A DNA stretch of 64,000 bases from contig OZ021732.1 in assembly GCA_963978545.1 (NCBI GenBank), forward strand, positions 64,983,214 to 65,047,213. Reading direction: 5' to 3'. The stretch comes from Linyphia triangularis. Lineage: Eukaryota > Arthropoda > Arachnida > Araneae > Linyphiidae. Both the position numbers and the translations under genes were made by a program. The notes below the pieces were generated by a model. It did no database searches, was not told where the DNA came from, and saw only the letters and a program-made list of their open reading frames with translations. Of the stretch, positions 48,103-61,620 are shown piece after piece (positions within the stretch are counted from its first letter, which is position 1; each line of letters begins with the position of its first letter).

Positions 48103-48470
48103 ATTTTGAAAAAAAGTGTATAGTCTTGTTAAATCGATTTAATAATGCTTTTATATGATAGGATTTCTAAAAAAAAAATTAGGAAATCAAAGTATTTCGA
48201 AAAACTGTGTAGTATTTTATTTGGAATTAAAGTGGTTCTTATGGGAGTGAATTTCTAAAAAAAATTTTTTTTTTCAATTAGCAATATTTAAAAAAAAAAA
48301 CTTTTTAGTATTTTAAAATGGACTTAATGTGATTTTTATAGAAGTTGGGTTGTTAAAATAACATTTTTAAAAATTTAATTACTTTGAAAAACTGTTTAGT
48401 ATTTTTATATATGGACTAAATCTGGTTCTTATGGGCATGGATTTTTAAAATAAAGTTTCAAATTAATAAT
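48103..48470 (+). repeat. Diverged tandem array, four units of about 92 bp
   Basis: Units start near 48103, 48195, 48286 and 48382, each with a GAAAAA(A/C)(A/T)GT-TAGTATT-type start, a GG(A/T)(A/C)TTAA-GTGGTTCTTATGGG-type middle and a TTTCTAAAA-type end. Units two and four are most alike. Confidence 0.7.
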
Positions 48471-49729
48471 AATTAACTACAAATAACAATAGTGAATATT
48501 CTGAAAAAAAATCACTGATAGAAAATGGCGTGTCCTTACAATTATATTTCTTCATTAACTTTAGCTGGTTTTACTTTTAATGCCTACTTTTTTAACACTT
48601 AATAGTGCAACAAAACGTTTTCCATGCAAAAATTATTTGTTGTTCAAATTCACTTTTGTAATATATGGACTCTAATATTTAACAGGACTTTATTTAAGGT
48701 CGTGTTATTGAAGAGTCGCTTTGAATTTAAACAGTAAATCTAAAGGAGCTCATATGTATCCTTGTATGTATCCCAACAGCGGAAGAATAAAGTGATAGAA
48801 TGGCGCTTCACTACCTTTCTAAAAAATGCTAAGATTTAAGTTTATTCCTACTATAATTTCCGATTGATTTTTTTATTATTTGATATCGATCTCTTCATGT
48901 ACATTTTCTACATTTATGAATTCTCCATCAGTGCTCACATACAATTAAAATAATTGCATTGATTAAAAAGTATTTCAGTTGTTTTATTTTGTCATTTTAA
49001 ACATTGCATCATTCAACTTTGAGGTTTTAGATTGTAGAGATATAAGGAAACTTGCAATAATATTGCTTATTTCATACATGATTTTGTCCAAATCTTCAAA
49101 ATGAATTTTTATGACATCTTTTTCTCAGCATAAACTATTATGGATTTTTTTATTTTTTTTATTCAATTTGGATCCTTTTTAAAAAAAAAAAAAAAAAACA
49201 TTTATATTTTATACATTTTGAAGTTTTTTGTTTTTATACATTGTTTTAATTTTAATTTACATCTTTGCAATTACAAAACTGTGTCTGCAGTTGCAAGTCA
49301 ATCGTAAGGCACTGTCAATTTAAAGTTACAGTCACAAAAGTTCGAAGCCGAGTAACGTTTCAAGGCTTTGAGATGATAACAGCATATTATCATTACAAAC
49401 TTTCACTTGAAATTCAAGAATCGGGAGTGTTGTTTAATTCAAAATGGCTGTAACCTCAGAAGATGCAAGAGATTCTCAACTTGGATTATGAATATTCTTT
49501 CCTTGGGACTATTCAAAAATTCGACCAATCCATAACTTCACAAAAATAACAATAATGATGAAAGAAAGCATCAATAATGATTTTTCTCTTGGATCTGTAA
49601 TTAGCAAGAAATGTTTCGTACTTATTTGTCCGTCGAAATTCTTTTTCCTTAAGATTTTATCATTACCTCACAAATATAGCTTTCTATTTGCCTTTCAATG
49701 TTTATATAGTTCAATTTTTTTGTTTAGTA
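48471..49729. other. AT-rich non-coding DNA
   Basis: Nothing identified; contains an A run at 49182-49198. Confidence 0.5.
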
Positions 49730-50015
49730 TATACAGATTTATATCCATTTCTACTACTATGAAATGTTAATAACAGCCAAAGAAACCTAGCAGTTTTGAA
49801 CTACGATAAAATTACGTGGCCAAACCTTATCACATTTATCATTATCTTCAACCTCACCACACTAACAAAAGGAAGTTGAGGCCACGACCTATTTATAGTG
49901 TACTATCGAACATTATCGTACATAACAGTATTCATCGAAGCCAAGACCAAACCCACGATCTACCACTCATGAGCTCGGTATCTTTTACCACGTGGACACT
50001 AGAGCCCAATTCAAT
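49730..50015 (-). repeat. SINE-like repeat, family 2, copy A
   Basis: On the minus strand: ATACCGAGCTCATGAGTGG, then TAGATCGTGGGTTTGGTC (degenerate B box), TTCGATGAATACTGTTATGT. It ends with GGCCACGTAATTTTATCGTA and CATAGTAGTAGAAATGGATA. The head matches copy B (63640-63800) and the tail matches copy C (59465-59560). The plus-strand frame at 49816-50130 is a by-product. Confidence 0.6.
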
Positions 50016-50129
50016 ATTGGATATCCAACTTTTAATAGCAATTATAGGTTGTCACGCTGTTAAGTTTAATATTGGCAGGCCGGCAATCCATATAGTAACA
50101 TATTGTCAAACAAGCAAGAGACCTTCTTA

Positions 50130-50640
50130 AGATAATTCTTTATTCATAAAGTTATAAAAACACTGATCATTTTGAAGAAATAATGTATGCAATAGTATAT
50201 GAACATAAACTCCATAGAACATTATGTAGTATGGAAAAAGGCACTATTAGCAAACAAAGCTTTACTACCTCAAGCAGGTAACGGTCCGGGACTGGTATGG
50301 TAGTTCTTCTGAACAGCGAGAGAAAACAATAACCCGTAGGTCACTTCGAAGCTATAGTAGGCACTTGGAAACTTGGACATCAGAAAATAACGCAGGGTCA
50401 GTAAGGCACTCCACTCAAATGACATTTGAGCTAACTACTACTTGGGCGATCTTCGCCATAACACACGAGACTGATTAGAACTGTGAAAAGCCGCACTTAT
50501 ATATATACCACTTGCATAATTTAAATTTTATAAAGAAGTTAATTTCTAAATTTGCATAAAGAAGCCAAAATGTCCATAATATAGTCAACCAATGTTTCAC
50601 TAAGGGCAAAGCCTCAATAGCCTAAAATTCAGAAAAACCA
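50130..50640. other. GC-richer stretch, unidentified, repeat suspected
   Basis: Contains GCAGGTAACGGTCCGGGACT near 50274 and ACTTGGGCGATCTTCGCC near 50440. Composition and word style recall retroelement terminal regions but no second copy or primer site was found. Confidence 0.2.
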
Positions 50641-50730
50641 AACTAATATTAACCAGTGATGGGGGACGTCATCGCATAGGTAAATGAACTGTTTTCCGTG
50701 AATATCACGTTTGAAATCAGTTAAAAAAGA

Positions 50731-50812
50731 TGGTTGGTTGGTTGGTTGGTTGGTTGGTTGGTTGGTTGGTTGGTTGGTTGGTTGGTTGGTTGGTTGGTTG
50801 GTTGGTTGGTTG
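50731..50812 (+). repeat. (TTGG)n microsatellite, about 20 copies
   Basis: Uninterrupted tetranucleotide repeat. It opens one frame (50734-51075) into a Val-Gly-Trp-Leu run, which is an artefact of the repeat. Confidence 0.97.
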
Positions 50813-51080
50813 AACTCCCGGCTGGGAGTGGAAAGGAAGGACTTTGTGAAATAGCACCTGCCTCCGCGTACATATGTGAGAGAACCATCTCTCTGGAACA
50901 GGATGAAGTAAAAAAAAGAACTAATAAAAAAAAGGGGGGGGAGGGAATTAAATCATTTCGGGGCAGAAGGAATTCTGTGAAGTTGCCATTTCAATGCTTT
51001 CTCCGGGTGAGGACGTGGACACCAGGTGAACAGTTAAAAAAGAAGATACAAATAATCCTCGAAGGGTGGCCATAGAGGCC
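50813..51080. other. GC-richer patch after the microsatellite
   Basis: Purine-rich, including an 8-base G run (50934-50941). The open frame continues to 51075 but has no recognisable domain. Confidence 0.25.
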
Positions 51081-53509
51081 AGTAAATTCAGAAAATTAAC
51101 TAAAATTGAAAAGTATAAAAATATCCTTATTTTCTTATTTTTCTTTTCTTTTATCCACTAATACATTTATCGATCTGCTTGACCCAATGTAAATCAGAAG
51201 TGCTTTTTAAAAAATCTTTCTTAATTCTATTGGTTCGAATTCATTTTCAAATGGGATACATATATCAATATCAAACAAATCGTAGATTTATTATTTTATT
51301 CAAAGTTTTTTTTTACTAAGAGTCCAGTAATGTAAAATCCCCAACTAAAATTAATGTAAGATTGAAGGCATTTTAATTCTAAAACCATTCAATACAATCA
51401 AATAATTTAATTTATTCTTAATCTATAGTTTAAAAAAATAATGTTAAATATATGTATATAAAATAAGTTTTGCTTATATTAAAAAAAATTATATTATAAA
51501 TATTTGAATAACTCTTTTAAATTTCTTTAAATGTATTTTCATTCTTTGTTAAGCCATTTAATCATCTTAAAAAATGCGCTCAGTAAATATAAAAGTAATT
51601 CTTCAAGTATGTTCAAATAAATTTTTAATTTAATCGAAATCTGTTTTATGCGTAAATGTTTAAGGTACACATATACAATTGAGATCATTTTCTTTAATTT
51701 TTAGGTTATAATTTCAATTTTTTTGGCAGTATATCAGAATTTAAAATGATGCATTTTTATATATAAACTTTTTTTTTCCCGTCAATTTTTTAATTAGCTA
51801 ATTGCAATTAAAGTGACTGATTAGGACATTATTAGAACATACATAAATGAATTTGTAATTAACTTAGAGGTATTATTTTTATTGCAAATAAGAGATATTA
51901 TATTGACGCATGTTCCTATGGAGAATTTTGAATTTGGCTTCAATTTTTATTTAATTATAAGTTTTTGAATAAAAAGTTAAAAAAAAATACATAGCTTTTA
52001 ACAAAAAATTAAGATTAAAATATGCATAAAAATGTGTTTATAACAATATGTATTAGATTCTCTACAGAAAACACATTCACAACTATTGTCTACAAAACAA
52101 AATTAGAATTTTGTAAATCGGACCATTTATTATGAAGTTATGACCGTTGGCGTAAAGTCATATAACACCAAAATGTCATTCTTCAGAAAACGCTTTTAAA
52201 GTTTACTACACTAATGAACGTGATACAAAACAGGTTCACAAAACCTACTGTAATTTAAAAAGTAATTTGAGTCTTAGAAAGAAAATGGTATCATTTTAAT
52301 GGTAATGAATTCGAGAATAATTTAAAACCAAAAAGCAAAAATGCAGACTTGAGTCAAATTTTGCAATTCCTAATGTATATGTATACCTTAATAGTACGAA
52401 TCTAGAGAATTGATTTAAAAATGCATTACTGACACAAACATATAAAATTTAATTACAGCAGAAGACAATCATAGAACAGCAGTAACAAATATATTAGAAA
52501 CTGAATTTACTTAATAACTTATAGTTGAATGATAATTCAATACTAAAAAAAATTATCATTTCTAACTCTAAATACCTATTATCATTTACTTTTCAACAAG
52601 TTATTTATTTACACCAATAAATGACAACATACATATCAAAACAATACATATCAAATGTGTTTACAAGACTCTCATTTTCAGAAGTAATACTTTCAAATAA
52701 AATTGCATTTGATGCTTTCTTTATAAGCATTATTCATTCTATCCTGTTTTTAATTTTTAAATGATTTTATACACAACGCAAAAACATCGCTTACAAATTA
52801 AAAACATTGCGTCAAATATATTACAAATGTACCATCATTGCTTTATTAGATGTACGCAACACATAAAAATTAAAGAAAATATTTAATGTTTTAGTTCTTT
52901 ATTTAAGTGAACACCAAAACTTTATAACCCTATCAAAACACAACCTGAACAATTTGTCTCTACTAAAATAACGGCTACAAATTCATTCACTGGCATCAAT
53001 TTCCCAATGAAAAAATTTCGCAATCTATCACAAATTTTAATATACAGAAATATAACCCTTACAAAATGTTTGACTATAAATTACCGTGATGTTCTCTCTA
53101 AACAATTTGCATAGTAAGCATTGAAATCAATACTGTATAACTTATGAAATCGATATTTAACGATTAGACAAACAACTCATACCTTTAAAAATTAATTATC
53201 CGACAAACCATGAAGTATAAAATGTAGACTTGTATGAAAATTCTTCTTAGACCTTTTATTCTTTTGACTAACGTACGATGCAAAGATACTTCATTTATAT
53301 GTAGTAAAATATTGTATATGTATTAAAAATTATGTATATTGTGCTTATCAAAGCCAGGTCAGCGACGGTCAGAAAAGGACATTTAATAATTAATTTAAAA
53401 CAAAATAAACATTTATATAGAAATTTATCTGCTTACTTTTTAGATATATATTCTATGATAGTTCCATTGTCTTAGGGAATGAAGCAAATTCTAAAAAAAT
53501 TACAGTAAG
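51081..53509. other. AT-rich non-coding DNA
   Basis: 2.4 kb with no gene, motif or repeat that I can name. Confidence 0.55.
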
Positions 53510-54310
53510 CTATTGTGTTATACAAAACAACCAAAGTTACCATAAAAGATTGCTGCCAAATGCACACTCGCACCTACCAAGTTCTAATCGACAAACAATA
53601 CCCAATCCATCACTATCAAATCCTAATAAACGCAAATATGACCCTGAACACGGTTTTGACTAGCAATCACGCCATGTCTTGCAACAACGAACCTAACACT
53701 ACCAGCCGCGGATCAATACATTGTAACGCACGGAAAACACGTGGTTGACCCCCCCTAAGACCCGTTATCGCAAATGGCTCTGCAAGTGCTTTAATTAAGG
53801 AGCACGTGGAAGAGACTTACACGAGAATGCTTCTAAGTCCATCCTTTTCTTCGGCGGTAGAATGAAGACATCTCCGTCCATATATTTTATAGATATATAG
53901 AGGGCTTTCTCCTTCTAAAAGAGTAGAAAGCAAGAAATAAAGGCGTCTTGTAAGTTAAGGCAAGAAGGCTTTCTGCTTGTTTATACATAATGGTAGGTTC
54001 ATTCAGCAATGAGTGATGGACAATCTTGCAGCCTCCGGGACAGTTTTTATGGGTTTCTTCCTTAAAGGGTTCGGGAGATTTATCAAGCCGGGAGATTTTG
54101 AAAAAGGGGAAGAAGGTTATTAAGAGTTTATGGCGGAAACGAGGTTAAGAAGCTGTTTTGTTGTTATTTGGGATGTTTTCTTTGTTGGGTAAAGGATGGG
54201 GAGTAAACGGCGTATCTTTGCTTTATAAGGGAATTCACGGGATTGGGTTGGAGATTGCTGGCCGTAAAATATTATCTGATTGAAGGAGGGTACGGAGGTT
54301 TGGGAAGGAT
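53510..54310. other. GC-richer region with sharp strand-skew reversal
   Basis: At 53510-53770 the plus strand is C/A-rich and G-poor (for example CCAATCCATCACTATCAAAT). At 54010-54310 it is G/T-rich and C-poor (GGGTTGGAGATTGCTGG). The switch lies near 53.8-54.0 kb. Short frames exist in both halves without known motifs. Divergent transcription from the middle is one possible explanation; it is not demonstrated. Confidence 0.35.
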
Positions 54311-55049
54311 TTTTAATTTCTTCAATCTTGTATGACAAATATTTTATAAAGGAGTTTGGAGACGTAGGTAATTTTTATTTTGTTCATGTTCTAAGAATAT
54401 TTTTTTTTTTTTTTTATTTTTTTTTGAGTAATACAAAAAAGATTTATAACATAAACAAAGAGTTTTGCTTTATAAGAAAATACCTGTAGAAAAGAATTAT
54501 TTCAAACTTATGAATCATGATGAAATCTTAGCCTCAAAAAATCTTTGTATATTTGTTTAAAATCTTGAGGAATTTTGAAGAAAATTACCGTAAGTAAAGC
54601 TTTATTTTACAAGAAAAAGGTTATGAATATTTTTTATCTAATGTTAAATATACTTCCTTTAATATTGTCATTTGTTTTATACATTTGCTTTAATTTTTTT
54701 ATAATATTAATAATTTAAATTTGTCCCAGAATCAAACTATGGAAATCTTAAAAAATATTTTTAAAAACTATCACTTGTAGCATGTGTTTGTACATGGATA
54801 AATGTATTGTCTTTGGATAAATAATTGATGTAGTTTATGACAATGTAAAGAATTTTTCACCTAAAAAGGTGTTAATTTGCCATAAGTAGTTGTACAACAA
54901 CTATAGATAACATTATAGAATACAGACAAACAACTAGACAATATCCACACATATTTTAGAATGTTACTTTTAAAAGATGTAAAATGTTACTACACACAGA
55001 TGGTATTAACTTAAATCTTAGATTAAAAACCGTACTTTTCGAATTATCG
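54311..55049. other. AT-rich non-coding DNA
   Basis: Nothing identified. Confidence 0.5.
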
Positions 55050-55280
55050 AATTATCCTGTGGAACGTGGGAAGACTAAAAGTTCATCAAACGAATTCCCT
55101 TTCTTCCATCGAAGTGATTGGTCCGGAGAGATATTCAATCCACTGTGCAGCTGAAGCATTCATTCCACGGAAAAACCCCAACACTGTTCCGAGTGAAACT
55201 AAATCTCCGAGGAGGCCCGATGGTTCGAAAATTTTGTCAACCAAAAAAGTTCAACTAAGATCGACAAGATAATACGTAAG
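55050..55280 (+). other. GC-richer island with open frame and donor-like site
   Basis: Open from 55066 to 55272 with a product rich in Pro, Ser, Arg and Lys (SETKSPRRPDGSKILSTKK). TACGTAAGT near 55274 resembles a splice donor just past the stop. The start codon would be GTG, so only an internal exon could use it. No family recognised. Confidence 0.2.
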
Positions 55281-56329
55281 TACCTTATATTCTTAACTAC
55301 AACCAAAAAGGTATACTTCTCATGGGTTCAAATGAAAAATTTCCAGAAAGATCAGAAAATATTTTGACTTCAAGGCAGTAAAACAGTAAAAGCAATATAT
55401 ATTAAGCACATTAAATAATGGCATAGTGTTGGAAAAGTGGTAAATGAATATTTATTATATTTAAAGCACTACCAATTTCATTAAATTTAGAATAACATTA
55501 ATATTCAAAAATTGTTAGAAATGCATATTTATAGAATATAAAACTAAAGTAAAAAATAAAAAAATAAATAAAGCCTGCAACTGTATGACTTTGCATATAA
55601 AAAAACATATTTCTTTTCTAGTTTGAAAGAGTATGAATATTTAATTAAAAGCTTTTCCATGCAAATAATACTATAGGAATCAATTATTTAAATTAGTTTT
55701 TTAATGAAAATGGATGAATAGTTTGGAAGAATTAGTATTAGATAATAAAGTTCAATAACATTTAATTGATTGAATATGCATAGATAAAATTAATAACTAA
55801 AGCAAGAGTTCTCCAAAAGCAATCTTTCTTGTATAGGTGTCTAAAATGTATTAAACTTTCGTGTCATGTATCTAAAAAAATATAATGATATGATACTATT
55901 CATATTTGGTGCCGAAGTACTCTAAACAGGGACAGCTTCATAATACGTAACTTTACATAAAATGATAGGTATATTTAGAGTAAAATAAAGAATGTATTAA
56001 TAATTTTTGCATTCAAAACATTTTCTACGATGTTTTTGTTTATTTCATTAAAGAAACTTAATTATTCTTATCAATGAAAATTTACATTATTGCTAATGGA
56101 CAATTATTTATTTTAGTTAAGTCATAAGTTTTCTAGAAGCTAAATTAGATAAATGCACTACGAAACATCCTATTGTGTACTTGAAGGCAGGCAGGATACC
56201 GTTAAACAACTCTTTCTTTTAAAAACTCTTTAAGGCAGTCAATAAATATATATTATAGAAAGGGTATATATATATATATTAATAGATATATAATTATAAA
56301 AATACCAACATACAAGAATTTTACCACAC
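55281..56329. other. AT-rich non-coding DNA
   Basis: Nothing identified; short TA-repeat patch at 56247-56290. Confidence 0.5.
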
Positions 56330-56960
56330 ATTTATCCTTTCGACTTAAACCACTCCTCTAATTCCTTTCCACCCAATGCCCTTCCTGTTCAAATACAACC
56401 ATAACACACACTCTTAAGGACACTTTCCTAAAAAACATCGATAAAATAAAAAATAAAAAGTACATATATCACAAAACCAAGAGGAAGTTTACAAATACAT
56501 AGCAAACTTTTTGATGCCTTCGGTTCGAAAAGAAAACGTAAAATAAGTACGTTATGAAGTAGAGTAAAAATGAGGGTTTAGTGGCCAGCGGGCACCAGAG
56601 TACTATTCAACTGCTGAAGTGTCGATGCTTGGCTCCTCCCAAATCGTGACTGACAAGCAATAAAGCAACTGAAAATCCAACTTTTTTCTTCTCCTCGCAG
56701 AGGTCAACAGCTTGGAAAGAAATGTCGTATTTCTGTGGTGAGTTGTATAAGTCTATTTTATTTACTTCGTGACGATAGCTGCGAGCGGTTTACGGTGGGC
56801 TGGGCTGAAGGTTTCTCACAATTGTAATCTGCTGCCTAGTTGTCACAAAATATATAAAGATGGTGGTGATAGGAGACGTATGTGTAGAAAAGTCCAATAT
56901 ACCATTCTATCACATATTACGGGCAGGCGCGAGGAAGGAAATCAATATATAGTATATAAA
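56330..56960. other. GC-richer region, no gene recognised
   Basis: C-rich on the plus strand at 56335-56430, mixed later. An ATG-less frame at 56769-57056 shows no domain. Function unknown. Confidence 0.2.
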
Positions 56961-57229
56961 ACAGGTAGCTACAAAAAATTTATTTTGTGTAGCTGGGTGT
57001 GTTTGTTAACAAACTTGTTCGAATTCGTGTTTGTTATTGAGTTAAAATATCGATGATAGATACCATGTAAAGATAAAATTGATTTTGAAGGTGATGCTAA
57101 CAAATATGATTTATGAAAGCTTGCATTTATGAGAAATTCCCATCTATGGGATTAACTTCTTTTAACAATATCTAAATATAAAGTTCATAAGAAAAGGTAA
57201 TTTATCGTGACACAAATACTGCCTAGTTG

Positions 57230-57545
57230 TGTTGGTAGTTTTGATACAAGAGCTACACTAGGGCCATGCTGAGCCTTACTACAACACCTGAAGCTGATTT
57301 ATAACTTGTTCAAAGGATGAGGGGCTGCCACCTAAGCCAGAAATATTCCCTCCGCATATCACCAGATCAAAAAGAGAAGATTGTGTCGTCGATGGATATA
57401 ACGTGCAGTAGATCTCATTCAATCATAAATTCTACCCACCAGTATTATGGCATCTCTCTGACTTAATTTCCCGCTGACTTATCTTCCAATCATAAGAACA
57501 ACGTCTTAGCTGATTGAACCACTGGGGGATATGAAAACGCCTCTG
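57230..57545 (-). repeat. tRNA-derived SINE-like repeat, family 3
   Basis: On the minus strand CCCCCAGTGGTTCAATCAGC then TAAGACGTTGTTC (near 57528-57495) is a tRNA-like 5' region with an A box. AGTCAGCGGGAAATTAAGTC (57481-57462) stands where the B box should be and is degraded. A 230-bp unrelated body follows, ending near 57230. A head of this layout with a unique body is how tRNA-derived SINEs are built. Confidence 0.6.
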
Positions 57546-57559
57546 GTCTCTTGATTAGA

Positions 57560-58063
57560 AATGCATTTTTAACTTTAAATTGAAATTATTTTCTATTTTT
57601 CAGCGTCCAACGGTATGAATAATGTCTGATATGATCAACTAAATTAAATTAGTTGAAATATTTAAAAATATTTCTTGATTTATATTGCAATGCACAGGAA
57701 ATTAAGCCAAAATAAAGGCCTTTGGCTATGCCATAATAAGTGTTTTAAATAAATTCTACATACAAATGGTGAAAAAAGAAGACCTTGATATCTAGATGAA
57801 ACAGAAATGTTCCCCACTTAATTGATAACAAGAATAATTTATATCAATAATATTATTGACAATATTTACTTACAGTTTCTTATCATAATTCACCCAATTA
57901 AAAATTAAGTTAAACAAATATTATTTACCTATCGATAATTGGTCTTAATATATACTTTCTGCACATATCTCAAGTAATATTGCTAGAAAAGTCAAAATGT
58001 TTTCATAGTGCTCTTAATTAATCACCACCTATCATTGTTTCCAAATGTGTAGGATATTTGTAC

Positions 58064-58094
<31 letters not shown>

Positions 58095-58259
58095 TGCTGT
58101 TCAGTTTGTAAATGGAAAATTAAAAGCAAATTAATTACTTAACCATTAGACGATGTAGGGAAGTTGCCATAACCACATCGATCATATACATTTATTAAAT
58201 AAAATGTGACACTTAAATTTAAGAAAATTACAATTGTTATATAACATAGTTTACTCAAA
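57560..58259. other. AT-rich non-coding DNA
   Basis: Contains a 29-base A run (58064-58092); otherwise nothing. Confidence 0.5.
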
Positions 58260-59100
58260 ATCTATTCCATTCATCTTTTAAGCAACACAATAACCTCTTA
58301 AATAGGTCAACCCATTAGACCCATTATCGTATACATTATCACCGGAACTCTCTGGTAGATCCAACATGAGATAATGAGTACACCCAAAGCAAACCTGTGT
58401 ACACAGTTTGATTGAGTCAGAGATTGCTGATAAAGCTATCAAAATGCAATCTGCTCCCATCAGCAAAGAAAGAGGTTGTGGGAGGATTCAAGTCCCTCCC
58501 TCTCATCTTTAGATAAAACGATTAATAAAATCTTGACACTGCTTATGCTCAAAATTCCGAACTAATGTGTGATATATTTTTTTTTTCCTTTCGACTGTTA
58601 ATTTCATTATGGTGGCGGGGAAAGGAGCCATGTGTTTCGCTTGTGTTTTATTTTAATGTCCATAGAAAAAGCCTGAATAAGGTAAGGGTTCTTAGAATTG
58701 TGCTGAGTTAGGTAATTTTTTTCGAAAAGAATTATAATGGCTGGTATGTATTTTGAATGATAAAGTATCGCTTTCTATTTTTATAGATATTTTTTTGACA
58801 ATTATATGTATCAATTAAATGTTCATTTTTTTTAGAAGACTAAAGCTGATTATAGAGATACGCTTATTTCTGGTTGATGGTCTTTTTGGTCTTAAGATGT
58901 GTCAGTGGAAATGAACTGCATTTTTACTTTAAATCTTCCAAAGGGTGGTTTACTCTCCAATTTCCCTGGCTTAAGGGGTATTAACACGGGGATAGTAAAA
59001 CAATCAGTATGCTCCGATAGAAAATTGGCCAGTTTAGCTTCCTGGGAATTGCGCCTATACACGAGAACGTAAAACGGTAAGTAATTGTGAGTTGAAGATA
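58260..59100. other. Alternating GC-richer and AT-rich DNA, no gene recognised
   Basis: GGGAGGATTCAAGTCCCTCC near 58480-58499 looks like a degenerate B box or T arm, but no matching A box or complete cloverleaf could be built. The frame at 58278-58466 is not supported. Confidence 0.25.
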
Positions 59101-59464
59101 TACGCCTAATGGTTTTTTAATTCTGAATTGGCGGTGCAAGGGTGACGAAGTGTGTGTGAAATAATAGTGTGTTGGTGTTGAACGTTGATGAAGCTTTTGA
59201 CGACTTTTTTTGTGGATGAATCAGTTGAGTATTCAAATGACGAATTCAAATATATTTTAAATTGGCGTAAACCTGCTGTATGAAAGACTGGGTTCATAAA
59301 ATAGAGTCTACGGACAGAACTGTCTGTGATTTCAAACATGCTTGGACTTACTGTCCAGGCAAATTACTTTCTACCACTAGGAAAAATGGAGAGAATTTTC
59401 AGAGTGTACAGCGCTGTCTGTGCACAACTAACCAGTTAACTGTCCTCGTATATAGGCTCCTTTA

Positions 59465-59560
59465 CTTTAGTTTGAATGGATATCTATTTCTGTTACTATG
59501 AAGTGACTCGTAATTTTGAATTACTATATTATTACGTGGTCGAAATGTTTTGGGTGGAAT
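59465..59560 (-). repeat. SINE-like repeat, family 2, copy C (tail only)
   Basis: On the minus strand GACCACGTAATAATATAGTA, ATTCAAAATTACGAG and CATAGTAACAGAAATAGATA follow the same order as in copy A. The head is absent or too diverged. Confidence 0.5.
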
Positions 59561-60389
59561 TTTTTAAACAGATCAAATTGATAATTTATAATTTATAATA
59601 AAAAATTCAGACGAGTATTTATCTAATGATAAAACCTGTAATATGGATAAACCTAAAATAATATTTCAATTTGAAACTGTATTTTTATAGCAACATACTT
59701 TATTTAAATTTCTTTATACAATTACAAGAAAATATCATTTGGATGACACTATTTGATTTACTGTTCGAAAGCCACATTATCGTAGATTTTTTTTCTCAGT
59801 ACGGAAGTTATGTATAGTTTAAATAAAATATATGAAAGAAATATAGACGTAAATTTTTAATTGAAAAATAAACAACAACAATAATAATAATAATGTCGAT
59901 TTTTGTCGGAAGAAAGTGCAATATTTTTAATTTCTTTAAAAACTCTGTAAACTTAACAAAACTAACAATAGATAGTAATCTGGTACTTTATTTATAAACA
60001 TTCTAACAAAAAATTCGAAATGTGTCTGCCAGATGATGCGTCTTTTAAGATGACCGCGGATTTTAAGTTTTGGGGAAAATAAAAATTGACATTATTTTTT
60101 ATTCTAAGGGTAGTTGATTACTAAGATTCCAGAATTTAGACATTAAATAGACATATTTTTATTTATTTACACTAATCGAAAGTCATCACACAAAAAGTAG
60201 CTCGTTTTGACATCAATATTTATCGATTTGTCATTGTTGATATAAATAATTAAAAACATATATTCGCACTGCATTGAGTTATTAGGACTGTTTTCTGCGT
60301 ATTTTGTTGAATTTTTTTTTTCAATATGCATTAAAATACGTTTTTCATGATGATTTCTATAATATCATATTTTCGTATGAATAAAAGGC
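59561..60389. other. AT-rich non-coding DNA
   Basis: Nothing identified. Confidence 0.5.
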
Positions 60390-61620
60390 TATAACTAATG
60401 TGAGCCAACGTGCGCCAAGACCTTACTAGTATCAAACTGTCCCTTAAACAATATTTTATCCACTAAACCAAGAATCAGCTGCAACAACATGCACCTTCGG
60501 TAATTATCTGCATAAATCTGTGAAGCGAGCTGTCCAAACACCATAGAAAACACATAAACATGGTTATGCCTCTCTTGTAGTGATGTATAAAAATTATCGT
60601 TTGCTAAAATATTGTACAAGTAATTGAGCCTTTGTTATGAATTTCACATTAATAACCTCGTTAGTTAAACACGACTATAAAGTTTCTGCAAAAAAATGAT
60701 ATTTTCCCGTCCTACAACCAAGTTCTGAATCAGAAGAAATTTTATTTTCCAATTGAAATTGATATTTCTGCATTTATACGGTGTGATGGTTCCTCGGAGC
60801 TTAGTATAAACCAACTTTTGAAAATGAGGGGGCGAGACTGATGCAAATATGCTCCTTACTTCCCTCGTACCCTTATGTTTAATTGCATGCAACTGGTTCG
60901 ATTTGATTTTTTTTTGGGGGGGGGGGGGAATTTGAGACGTCATCAACCCGATTCTGCAGACCTATTCTGTTTATATTTTCTAAAGAAGCACCCTACATCG
61001 TGAGAGAAGAAGTGGTAGCCTGACCTCCTTGAATAACAAACCCATTACAGTGACTCATTTTCCAGTGTTACCAATGATAGACTTTAAGGTATTGCAAGCT
61101 CTAACACACACACAGCGTCTATGTCAGTGTGTCCTATTTGTAAAGTCAGCCAAATCAACAGAAATTAACAGCTTATAACTCTTAAAGAGTAAACCCATTT
61201 ATAAAGAAGCCATTACACTTGGCCTCTCATCACTCCATGTTAGAAAAAAATTCAGTGCTTCACATTGCATGTAATAGGGATTTAAAAAAATCGAAGGGTA
61301 ATAAACAAACAAAGAAGTGAAAGGAGAAAAAAAGGCAATTCAAGAAAAACTCAAAAGAATAGGGAGTTTTGGGTTTGCAAATTGATGAGGTGAACCAATG
61401 ACGAAGGAGATTCTTCATAGGTTCTGTTATCACATCAGATATTAATGGACTGGATTAAAGCCTAATTCACAGTTTTAAAATCATTCTCAATACTATCAAC
61501 AGAGAAGCCTCAATAGATCCACAGAAATTTAAGCAATACTGCAAGGAAACTTTGGAGCTGTAGGTTGAGCTGCATAACTGGTACTACATGAGAAACACAG
61601 ATCTTCATAACGATTTCAAA
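60390..61620. other. Moderately GC-richer region, no gene recognised
   Basis: Contains a T10/G12 compound run (60907-60928). Minus frames at 60395-60619 and 60665-60946 have no known motif and the second crosses the G run. Nothing else identified. Confidence 0.3.

Noticed and set aside
49816..50130. Plus-strand frame of 104 codons
   Set aside because: It lies across a SINE-like repeat on the other strand and matches no protein.
50130..50640. LTR retrotransposon terminus
   Set aside because: No second terminal copy, primer-binding site or reverse transcriptase was found in the window.
50734..51075. Open frame of 113 codons with Val-Gly-Trp-Leu repeats
   Set aside because: It is produced by the TTGG microsatellite and continues into DNA with no domain.
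58480..58500. Possible tRNA T arm
   Set aside because: No D arm, anticodon stem or acceptor pairing could be built around it on either strand.
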